DNA of 64,000 bases, from assembly GCA_018065985.1 (NCBI GenBank), contig JAGHSF010000043.1, positions 1 to 64,000 on the forward strand. The letters run 5' to 3'. Below the pieces are notes generated by a model. The model saw only the letters and a program-made list of their open reading frames with translations. It searched no databases and was not told where the DNA came from. This stretch comes from Candidatus Cryptobacteroides choladohippi (GTDB lineage: Bacteria > Bacteroidota > Bacteroidia > Bacteroidales > UBA932). Shown here in pieces: positions 45,439 to 53,378 of the stretch (positions are counted from its first letter, which is position 1; the number at the start of each line of letters is the position of its first letter). Position numbers and translations under genes: made by a program.

Positions 45439-47436
45439 TTACAGCAGGTTTCCCAATCTGAATATCAGGAATGCCACCACCCATGCCAGAAGCAGGGAAT
45501 TGACCACCGAGAAGACTGCCCAGCGGCGACCCGCCTCGCGCTTGAGGGTGCTGATGGTGGCTATGCAGGGGAAATAAAGCAGCACAAAGGCCATGAAGGC
45601 AAGGGCGGTCACGGGTGTCGTGCCGCTTTCGCTGCGCATCGCCTCTGCAAGGGGCACATCATCGCTTGTGTGATACAATATGCCCATGGTGCTTACAATG
45701 GCCTCCTTTGCGGGAAGACCCGTCAGCAGGCACACGTTCATCTTCCAGTCGAAGCCCAGAGGCGAGGTTGCCGGCTCCATGAACCTGCCCACAGCCGCAA
45801 GATATGACTGGTCCTTGTCGAGTCCGCCGTTTGTTCGGCCGGCGGGGAAATACTCCAGAGCCCAGATGATCACCGATGCGGCGAGGATTACAGTAGTTAT
45901 CTTCTGCAGATAGTCCGCCACCCTCTCCCAGATGTGCCGCCCCGTATTTCTGAGCGTCGGCCTGCGGTACGGCGGCAGTTCGGAGACATAGTCGTCGTCA
46001 CCCTTGCGGAACCACCTGGTGCGCTTCATCACAAAGGCGAAAAGAATCGACAGCACTATCCCCAGCAGGTATATTCCTATCATCACCAGAGCCTTGCCCC
46101 TGGCAAAGAAGGCACCCACGAGCAGCATATACACAGGCAGGCGGGCCGAGCAGCTCATGAAAGGGATCATCAGCATTGTGAGCACACGGTCACGGCGATC
46201 GTCAATGCCCCTGGCAGCCATTATTGCGGGCACATTGCACCCGAAACCAAGCAGCATGGGGATGAATGAATTGCCATGCAGGCCTATGCGGTGCATCAGC
46301 TTGTCCATCAGGAAGGCTGCGCGTGCCATGTAGCCGCTGTCTTCAAGCAGCGACAGGAACAGGAACATCAGCGCGATGTTGGGAAGGAACGCCAGCACGG
46401 CGCCGACGCCCTCAACTATGCCGAGGGCAAGCAGGCTGGAGAGCCAGCCGTCAGGTATGGAATCGGAAATCGCTGCGGCAAGTGCCGACACTCCGGTCTC
46501 TATCCAGTGCTGCGGATAAGCTCCGATAGCGAAAGTAAGCGAGAAGACACCCAGCAGCACGAGCAGCAGTATGGGAAGACCGAGCCAGCGGCTGGTAAGC
46601 ACAGAATCGATCTTCTGGGTGATGCTGTGGTCTGAATTGTCGGTACTGTGATGAAGGGTTTCCTGCAGGGCACCGGTGACGAAGCCCACACGCGCCTTGT
46701 GCACGATGTCATATACGGGCTCTCCGTACGCCATGCTCAAGGAGGCGGCCTCCTTCGCGGCGCAGGCCTTGATCTCATCGGCATTGGCAGCCTCGTCTAT
46801 TGCCGCGTAAACGTATGAGGGATCTTCGAGCAGACGAACTGCAAGATAACGGTCATGCCAGTTGCCACTGACGCTGCCGGTCTTGTTGATAATGTCGGTT
46901 ATTCCGGATATCGCATGCTCGATATCCGTGCCATATGGCACATGCACATGGCGTTTGTCACGGACCTCATACGCATCCACCAGGGCGCTCAGGAGCTGCG
47001 GCAGATTTTCCGGCTTGCCATCCTCGAGGGCGATCACATCCAGGCCGATGAGGCTGCCGAGTTTCCTGCAGTCTAGTGAATGGCCAGTGGCAAGCAGCCT
47101 GTCGTATGCACCAAGAGCCACTATGGCCTTGGCATCCATGTCGATGATCCGGGCAGTGAGCCTGAGGCTGCGCTCGAGATTCATGGAATCCGCGACGTGC
47201 AGAATTATGTCGGGATGGCTCTCAAGGATCCTGCGGCCAAGACGATGGTCTTCGCCGGAAAAGTTCAGAAACCTTATGGAATAGCCGCGGTGCTGGAATG
47301 TGCGGACGGGTGCGTCGGAAAAATCCAGAAGCGAAGGGTCCGGACAAAAACCTACGACATTGACCACGATATCCTTTCCGGTATTGCGCTCAAGTGCCGC
47401 AAACCGGCAATCCGCACAATTCTGACCGCAGATCAT
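45439..47436 (-). CDS. FeoB-like ferrous iron transporter with a degenerate G domain
   Basis: A 665-residue protein. The membrane part (about 275-665) is a convincing FeoB: GCNVPAIMAARGIDDRRDRV with its conserved Cys, FMSCSARLPVYML, TGLPAKEAIVSTMGILY, and about eight to ten transmembrane helices. The N-terminal domain aligns with the FeoB G domain (HVADSMNLERSLRLTARIIDM), but G1 reads VGFCPDPSLLDFS without GK(S/T), G3 reads FLNFSGED in place of DxxG, G4 is GAYD in place of NxxD, and G5 is ALEDGK. GTP binding is therefore unlikely. The extreme N-terminus has a CGQNCADC cluster. There is no FeoA gene or domain beside it. ATG 47436 lies 2 bases after the pncB stop; the frame continues 11 codons upstream into pncB. 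Confidence 0.85.
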   Translation of the reverse strand: MICGQNCADCRFAALERNTGKDIVVNVVGFCPDPSLLDFSDAPVRTFQHRGYSIRFLNFSGEDHRLGRRILESHPDIILHVADSMNLERSLRLTARIIDMDAKAIVALGAYDRLLATGHSLDCRKLGSLIGLDVIALEDGKPENLPQLLSALVDAYEVRDKRHVHVPYGTDIEHAISGITDIINKTGSVSGNWHDRYLAVRLLEDPSYVYAAIDEAANADEIKACAAKEAASLSMAYGEPVYDIVHKARVGFVTGALQETLHHSTDNSDHSITQKIDSVLTSRWLGLPILLLVLLGVFSLTFAIGAYPQHWIETGVSALAAAISDSIPDGWLSSLLALGIVEGVGAVLAFLPNIALMFLFLSLLEDSGYMARAAFLMDKLMHRIGLHGNSFIPMLLGFGCNVPAIMAARGIDDRRDRVLTMLMIPFMSCSARLPVYMLLVGAFFARGKALVMIGIYLLGIVLSILFAFVMKRTRWFRKGDDDYVSELPPYRRPTLRNTGRHIWERVADYLQKITTVILAASVIIWALEYFPAGRTNGGLDKDQSYLAAVGRFMEPATSPLGFDWKMNVCLLTGLPAKEAIVSTMGILYHTSDDVPLAEAMRSESGTTPVTALAFMAFVLLYFPCIATISTLKREAGRRWAVFSVVNSLLLAWVVAFLIFRLGNLL

Positions 47437-47438
47437 AT

Positions 47439-48635
47439 TCAGGCGAGCTGGCTGATGAGATACTCGCACTTTGCCTCATTGCCAAGGGTCTTGGAGACAT
47501 TGCATGAAAGCTTGACACAGTCATGCCATGCACGCTTCTCGGTAATGCGGCCACGGGTAAGCTTGACGACGATGTTCATGGGCTCCACGCCGGTAACGTC
47601 GCAGGTGAGGAAGGTACCGACACCATACGAGTCCTGTACGCGTCCGTTCACATACTTGTGTATCTCTATGGCCTTGTCGATGTTCAGGCCATTGCTGTAG
47701 CAGACCTGCTTTGTGGCAGGGTCGATACCCAGCTCGATGTACTTGGAGATGATTTTCTCAGTCTGCTCGAACTCGTCTCCGCTGTCGACGCGCAGGCCCT
47801 TGTACATCATGGCCATACGCTTGCTGAGGTTGCTGAAGAAGACTTTGTCGCCAAAGCAGTCGTAGAGGTAGATTCCGTTGTCGCCGTCAAAGACGTCGGA
47901 GAACTTCTTCATCACGTTGAAGTTGCACTCGAACAGGCCGCTCACGTTCTCCTCGAAACTTATGAGCTGGTGGGACATGGTTCCAAGGGGCACAAGATCG
48001 TACTTCATTGCTAGCCAGACATTGGATGTTCCGGTGAACTTGCCGGGCCAGTCGCTGCGGGATTCCCAGACTTCCTTCATGACACGGATGACCATGTCTT
48101 GATGGTCGAAGCTGATGCGCCTGCGTGTACCCATGTCGCCAAGCACAAGGCCGGATCCGAATATCTTCTCCATCTTCTCACGGGAACGACGCTCTTCAAG
48201 GGCGGAATCGTACCTGGCCAGATCTCCGCGCAGCTCATGCATGAGCTCGGAGATAGACGAAAGCAGCGGCATCTCCCACATGATGGTACTGAACCACTTG
48301 CCCTTGACCTTTATGTCAAGATGGCCCTCCTCGTCCTGTTCGATTGTGACTTCCTTGGGATTGAAGCGATAGCCCTTCAGGAAGGTGAAGAACCACAGAG
48401 GCAGGAAAGTGCACTTGCGCATCATGAATTCAGCCTCCTCGTCGGTAAATACAACATCCTTCATATGGTCCACCTGCTCCTGAAGCAGGGCGGCAAACCC
48501 TGCGGGATACTTGTGGTGGTTCCTGTCGAAGAAGGAATATTCCACCTCTGCACGGGGATATGTCTCCAGTATGTAATACTGGCAGGTGAATGTGTAGAGG
48601 TCGTTGTCGGTGAAATGGTTGACTATGGGTCTCAT
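47439..48635 (-). CDS. pncB: Nicotinate phosphoribosyltransferase
   Basis: A 398-residue enzyme that joins nicotinate to PRPP to give nicotinate mononucleotide. Signatures are VNHFTDNDLYTFTCQYYIL at the N-terminus, GDMGTRRRISFDHQDMVI, KFTGTSNVWLAMKYDLVPLGTM split across the active site, and RVDSGDEFEQTEKII. It overlaps pncA by four bases, and the product is the substrate of NadD encoded at 10884-11522. Confidence 0.95.
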   Translation of the reverse strand: MRPIVNHFTDNDLYTFTCQYYILETYPRAEVEYSFFDRNHHKYPAGFAALLQEQVDHMKDVVFTDEEAEFMMRKCTFLPLWFFTFLKGYRFNPKEVTIEQDEEGHLDIKVKGKWFSTIMWEMPLLSSISELMHELRGDLARYDSALEERRSREKMEKIFGSGLVLGDMGTRRRISFDHQDMVIRVMKEVWESRSDWPGKFTGTSNVWLAMKYDLVPLGTMSHQLISFEENVSGLFECNFNVMKKFSDVFDGDNGIYLYDCFGDKVFFSNLSKRMAMMYKGLRVDSGDEFEQTEKIISKYIELGIDPATKQVCYSNGLNIDKAIEIHKYVNGRVQDSYGVGTFLTCDVTGVEPMNIVVKLTRGRITEKRAWHDCVKLSCNVSKTLGNEAKCEYLISQLA

Positions 48636-49168
48636 TTTGTCTTCAGGTTATTTTTCTCTATGAAACAGCGCAGCGTCGTGCCATCGTCTATGCTTGCGAT
48701 GAGCTCAGGCAGGAGGACTATCTTCTCCGGCCAGTGCTTCATCAGGACAGCGGCAGTCTCCTTGACACAGTAGTCACCGGCTATTCCGCAGATCTCGATC
48801 GTATCAGAGTTCTCGAATACAGCATACTCAGGGTCCGACTCGGAAATGAACTCGAATCCTCCATACTGCTCCTTTCCCGGATCCGTGCCCTTGAAATGCA
48901 GCAAAGCACCATCGGCAAGCATCATGGAGAACTCGTCGGCAAGGCCGGCGCCTTGTGTGAAGGCCACGCAGTGCGGCGGCCATGGGCCGTCCTGGGCAGC
49001 GAACGAGCAGTGGTCGCCGGGATGCCAGTCCAGGGTAAAGACGACGGCATCATAATCTGCGGCGGCCGCAGCTATCTTTGCGGGAAGGGTCTCCCCTCCC
49101 TTGACATACAGACTGCCTTCAGGGCAGAAGAAGTCCCTCTGGACATCGATGACAACCAAGGTTTTCAT
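48632..49168 (-). CDS. pncA: Nicotinamidase (isochorismatase fold)
   Basis: A 178-residue hydrolase that turns nicotinamide into nicotinate. The catalytic Asp is in VIDVQRDFF, the metal ligands in FTLDWHPGDHCSF with the paired WPPHCV motif, and the catalytic Cys in IAGDYCVKETA. The Lys of the triad is in HFKGTDPGKEQYGGF. The order pncA-pncB makes a complete two-step salvage module. It lies 9 bases after the M3 peptidase stop. Confidence 0.92.
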   Translation of the reverse strand: MKTLVVIDVQRDFFCPEGSLYVKGGETLPAKIAAAAADYDAVVFTLDWHPGDHCSFAAQDGPWPPHCVAFTQGAGLADEFSMMLADGALLHFKGTDPGKEQYGGFEFISESDPEYAVFENSDTIEICGIAGDYCVKETAAVLMKHWPEKIVLLPELIASIDDGTTLRCFIEKNNLKTK

Positions 49169-49177
49169 ATTCCGATC

Positions 49178-51274
49178 CTATTTATTGGTAACAATGCCAA
49201 GTTTCTCCAGAAGAGCCTGAGGCTGAGGGTCGTGGCCGCGGAAGTTGCGGTACAGTACAGCCTCGTCGCAGGTGCTGCCCTTGCTGAGGATATTCTCACG
49301 GAATGAGTCGGCAACCTCGCGGTTGAAGATGCCCTTCTCCTTGAAGAGGGAGAATGCATCGGCCTCAAGCACCTCAGCCCACTTGTAAGAGTAGTAGCCG
49401 GCTGAATAGCCACCGGTAAAGATGTGGTTGAACGATGTGGAGATGCAGCACTCGGGCACTGAATAGATGACGCTGCTGGGAGCGAGGGCGGCCTTCTCGA
49501 ATTCGATGGTTCCCTGCTCGGGAAGAGCGGTGAGGGTATGCCATGCCATATCAAGTATGCCGAACTGGAGCTGGCGTACCTGCATGTAGGCGGCAAGATA
49601 GTTCTTGGATTCCACGATCTTGGCTATGAGATCCTCGGGGATGGTCTCCCCGGTCTGATAGTGCTTTGCAAAGGTATTGAGGTACTCGGGCTCATATCCC
49701 CAGTTTTCCATTATCTGCGAAGGAAGCTCGACGAAGTCGCGGGCCACGCTGGTGCCTGTCTGAGAGCCGTAACGCCCCTCGGCAAGCATGCCGTGTATTG
49801 CGTGTCCGAACTCATGCAGGAAGGTTGTGAGCTCGTAGTGGGTAAGCAGCGAAGGCTCTGTCTCGGTGGGCTTGGTAAAGTTCGTGACGATGCTGATGAA
49901 AGGACGGTACTCGACGCCGTCGACTATGCTCTGGCCACGGAACTCGGTCATCCAGGCTCCGCCGCGCTTGCTTGCACGGGGGAAGAAGTCGGCATAGAAG
50001 AGGGCCATGTGGCGTCCGGTCCCGTCAGTCACATCGTAAACCTTCACATCCTTGTTGTAGCCGGGAATGTCGGGACGCTCGGTGAAGTTGAGGCCGTACA
50101 GCCTGTTTGCCAGGTCGAACACTGCGGGGATGCAGTTCTCAAGCTTGAAATAGGGCTTGAGCATCTCGTCATTGATGGAATACTTTGAATCCTTGTACTT
50201 CTCAGACCAGTAGCTGAAGTCCCAGGGACGGAGTTCGGTATCGTCGAAACCGTTCTCCTTTGCGTATCTGTATATGGCCTCGACCTCGGCCTTTGCAGCA
50301 GGCACTGACGGTGCGAGCAGCTCGGCGAGGAAACTGTTGACCGTGGCCTTGTCCTTTGCCATGCGGTCCTCGAGGGCATAATCCGCATATGTCCCGTATC
50401 CGAGAAGGTTGGCGCTCTGGATGCGGAGGTCGACAATCTTCCTTGTGTTCTCAAGGTTGTCGAACTCTCCTCCTACAGCCTTGGTGTTGTATGCCATGTA
50501 CATCTGCCTGCGGAGTTCGCGGTTGGTGCTGTACTGCATGAAAGGAGAATAGCTGGGATAAGAAAGGTCGAACACCCAGCCGTCAACGCCCTTCTCGGCG
50601 GCAGCGGCCTTGCCCTGATCCTTCACGAAATCGGGAAGTCCTGCAAGGTCTTCCTCGTCGGTGATGTTGAGCGTGTAGGCATTGGTCGCAGCCAGGACGT
50701 TGTTGCCGAACGTGAGCTGCACGAGAGAGAGTTCCTCCTCGATCTTGCTGTACTTCTCCTTGTCTTCAGGGCTGAGGTTGGCACCGCCACGGGCAAAGCC
50801 CTTGAAGGTGTCCTCGAGAAGCTTGGCCTGGTCGGGATCGAGATCCATTCCGTCGCGCTTCTCATACACGGCCTTGACCTTCTGGAAGAGAGGCTCGTTG
50901 AGCGACACATACATGGAGTACTCGGTCATCATGGGAGAGATCTTCTCGGCAATGGCCTGGAGCTCTTCGTTTGTGTCGGCCTCGAGTATGTTGTAGAATA
51001 TGCTGGCCACGTTGTTGAGCGTGCGTCCCGACTCCTCGAGAGCCTGGATCGTATTCTCGAATGTGGGTTCTGCCGGATTTGCCACTATCGCGTCAATCTC
51101 GGCCTTTGCCTCCTTGATTCCCTGCTCGAAAGCGGGCATATAGTGTTTGTTCTCAATCTTGTCGAACTGCGGGGCTCCGTAAGGAAGCGGAGACTCGGTC
51201 AAAAGAGGATTTTCCATTTTGCAAGAAGTGATGGCTGCGAGAGCGATGCACGCAGCTGCTGCAATTCGTTTCAT
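49178..51274 (-). CDS. M3-family metallopeptidase lipoprotein (peptidyl-dipeptidase Dcp-like)
   Basis: A 698-residue zinc peptidase of the thimet/oligopeptidase family. The zinc motif is HEFGHAIHGMLAEG, with the distal Glu about 25 residues on. A lipoprotein signal (MKRIAAAACIALAAITSC) puts it in the cell envelope. The order of helices and the ends PLLTESPLPYGAPQF and GHDPQPQALLEKLGI fit the Dcp group, which removes C-terminal dipeptides. ATG 51274 is preferred because it gives the lipobox at residue 18 and leaves 4 bases to the upstream stop, whereas the longer frame from 51298 would overlap that gene. Confidence 0.9.
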   Translation of the reverse strand: MKRIAAAACIALAAITSCKMENPLLTESPLPYGAPQFDKIENKHYMPAFEQGIKEAKAEIDAIVANPAEPTFENTIQALEESGRTLNNVASIFYNILEADTNEELQAIAEKISPMMTEYSMYVSLNEPLFQKVKAVYEKRDGMDLDPDQAKLLEDTFKGFARGGANLSPEDKEKYSKIEEELSLVQLTFGNNVLAATNAYTLNITDEEDLAGLPDFVKDQGKAAAAEKGVDGWVFDLSYPSYSPFMQYSTNRELRRQMYMAYNTKAVGGEFDNLENTRKIVDLRIQSANLLGYGTYADYALEDRMAKDKATVNSFLAELLAPSVPAAKAEVEAIYRYAKENGFDDTELRPWDFSYWSEKYKDSKYSINDEMLKPYFKLENCIPAVFDLANRLYGLNFTERPDIPGYNKDVKVYDVTDGTGRHMALFYADFFPRASKRGGAWMTEFRGQSIVDGVEYRPFISIVTNFTKPTETEPSLLTHYELTTFLHEFGHAIHGMLAEGRYGSQTGTSVARDFVELPSQIMENWGYEPEYLNTFAKHYQTGETIPEDLIAKIVESKNYLAAYMQVRQLQFGILDMAWHTLTALPEQGTIEFEKAALAPSSVIYSVPECCISTSFNHIFTGGYSAGYYSYKWAEVLEADAFSLFKEKGIFNREVADSFRENILSKGSTCDEAVLYRNFRGHDPQPQALLEKLGIVTNK

Positions 51275-51278
51275 ATCG

Positions 51279-53315
51279 TTACTTTTCTTTTGGTTCATAG
51301 GGAAGGACGACGCCCGGAGTCTCGAACTTCAAGCGGGCACCCTCCTCACGAACGTCGTCGACGGCGTAGGTGATGGTCCAGGGATCCTCGTTCAGAAGCT
51401 CCCACACGCGCTCAGCGGTCATGGGAGCGGCGAAGCGTACCTGAAGGCAGGGAACAAGTTCTTTGTTCAGGCAGAGATACAGGCCGATGATGCCTTCCTC
51501 ACGGCTGAGATGGTTTCCGAGGAACGGCAGCGCCCTCTTGATGATGGGCTTCTCGTAGTTCTGGTTCGCAATCTCATATACAAACTGAGGCTGTCCCTCG
51601 TACTGTTCGTAACGCTTGCGGACAACGGTGGTGTCACCGCTGGGATATCTGCCGTTGAATTCAGCCGTGAACGGGTCGAACATGTTCTCGAGATACTCGG
51701 CTATGCCGATGGTACTCTCCTCCTTCTCAAGACGTACGAATTCGAAGTCCACAGGGGTATCCTTGGTGCCGCCGCCATGGATGGGCATGGAAAGCACCTT
51801 CTTGTTCACAATCTCGCGGAACCACTCCTCGTCGAGTTCCTCGTCGGGCGCCATGTACACGCGTACGATGAGAGGGCAGTCATACTGGCTCTCGAGTCCG
51901 AATACGCTCTTGCCGGTGTTGCGCATCTGCAGGCCAAGGTAGTTGAGATCAAGTTTGTCGTACATCTTCTCTGTACGTATCGTCTTGACTTTCAGTTCGC
52001 TGAGTTTCTTGGGATCAGGGCTCCAGATACGGAAGTGTGAAGGAACAAATACCTCTTCCTGGATCTTTTCCTCATTGGTAACCTTGGGATCATATGAAAT
52101 CACGACGTTATGTGAGCGCACGAAGGTCTTGACTCCATGCACTCCGCGAACGTTCTCCATACGAGCCTTGAATGCCTTTGAACTGCCATAGCACTTGACA
52201 GTCTTGAGAGGTCCGATCTTCACGGTCTGAAGTTCCATTCCGTCCTCCACTCCCCATGTCTCTGAGATTGTGGGAAGTTCGAATCTGCCACCGAGGAAGA
52301 GTGCCAAAGCAAAGAGCGCCACAGCGATGATTGCAGGCAGATATTTGCCGAAACCGCACTTCTGCTCATGTCTGACACCTATGCTGAGCGCCTTGTTGGG
52401 GCAGGCTGCAACGCATTCTCCGCAGAGCACACAGTCGACTGAGGTCACAAAGGGAGCCTGTGCGGCAACATCGATCCCGTAAGGGCAGTTCTTGCGACAG
52501 GTCTGGCATGTCTTGCCGCACCTGCTCTCGTCAACCTGCACATGAAGCAGCTGCATCTTGGGGTTGCGGTGAAAAACCTCCAGAGCCCATGCCACTATGC
52601 ACCATACCGCAAGAAGCGCAACCCAGCCTATCTTGAGGCCGCAGACATTAAGAAGCAGCCATACTGCAACGAGCAGGAGCATCCATGTCCAGAACTTGAG
52701 CGAATTTGAGACTGCTCCGAGCGGGCAGATATACTTGCACCAGAAGCGGTCCATGAAGAAACCGAGCACGACCACGATGCCTACGGTCACAAGAGCCATC
52801 CAGAGGACAATCTCGCCTTTGAAACCGGTTGCGACTGCGTAATAGGGGTCGAGGTGCTTGCAGAAGAGCTCGCTGGCTGCCACAGTGGATGTGAGCACCC
52901 AGAAGAGTACTGCATATTTGACCAGACGGAGTATCTTGTCAGGAATGCCGCCGTTCTTGATGGTGACCGCCTTGATCTTGAGTGCACGGCGTGCCTTGCC
53001 GAGCAGGTCCTCGACCGAGCCGATGGGGCAGAGGAATGCACAGAAGAGCTTGCTGAACAGCACTACGGCCGCAGCAAGCACCAGGCCCATGATAATCTGC
53101 ATCGAAGACATCGAACAGGGCAGAGAGCCACGTACAAGGTATGTCACGAATGCCTGCAGACCGCCCATGGGACAATATGTCTCAGGGTCGGCCGGTGCCG
53201 CCTTGGTGAACAGCTTCTCAGCGAGTCCGCTGAGGAAGAATATGATTGCTGCCAACGATGCCCACTGGAGTGTCCACTTGGGCCAGTTTCCTTTGATTGT
53301 TGATTTTTTTGCCAT
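51279..53315 (-). CDS. Membrane polyferredoxin (NapH/CcoG-like) with an HMA-like and a long C-terminal domain
   Basis: A 678-residue protein. The N-terminal half has about six or seven transmembrane helices and two CPxG motifs after FCAFLCPIG and WCKYICPLG, typical of NapH/YccM membrane ferredoxins. Two 4Fe-4S motifs follow: CGKTCQTCRKNC and CVLCGECVAACPNK. After a further helix (about 322-342), a segment around KTVKCYGSSKAFKARMENV resembles a heavy-metal-associated domain in which CxxC has become CYGSS. The last 250 residues are soluble, without a recognised family. It probably moves electrons across or along the inner membrane. It leads the operon with the M3 peptidase, pncA, pncB and FeoB-like genes. 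Confidence 0.82.
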   Translation of the reverse strand: MAKKSTIKGNWPKWTLQWASLAAIIFFLSGLAEKLFTKAAPADPETYCPMGGLQAFVTYLVRGSLPCSMSSMQIIMGLVLAAAVVLFSKLFCAFLCPIGSVEDLLGKARRALKIKAVTIKNGGIPDKILRLVKYAVLFWVLTSTVAASELFCKHLDPYYAVATGFKGEIVLWMALVTVGIVVVLGFFMDRFWCKYICPLGAVSNSLKFWTWMLLLVAVWLLLNVCGLKIGWVALLAVWCIVAWALEVFHRNPKMQLLHVQVDESRCGKTCQTCRKNCPYGIDVAAQAPFVTSVDCVLCGECVAACPNKALSIGVRHEQKCGFGKYLPAIIAVALFALALFLGGRFELPTISETWGVEDGMELQTVKIGPLKTVKCYGSSKAFKARMENVRGVHGVKTFVRSHNVVISYDPKVTNEEKIQEEVFVPSHFRIWSPDPKKLSELKVKTIRTEKMYDKLDLNYLGLQMRNTGKSVFGLESQYDCPLIVRVYMAPDEELDEEWFREIVNKKVLSMPIHGGGTKDTPVDFEFVRLEKEESTIGIAEYLENMFDPFTAEFNGRYPSGDTTVVRKRYEQYEGQPQFVYEIANQNYEKPIIKRALPFLGNHLSREEGIIGLYLCLNKELVPCLQVRFAAPMTAERVWELLNEDPWTITYAVDDVREEGARLKFETPGVVLPYEPKEK

Positions 53316-53341
53316 ATCTGTCGCCTGATTGTCTTAATTTA

Positions 53342-53349
53342 CAAATATA
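53342..53349 (-). promoter_or_regulatory. -7 promoter box for the polyferredoxin operon
   Basis: TATATTTG on the minus strand, 26 bases before the ATG at 53315. It is the only exact box found upstream of the five-gene unit that runs to 45439. Confidence 0.65.
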
Positions 53350-53378
53350 GCAAAAAAATGCAATCCCGCTTAGAATCA

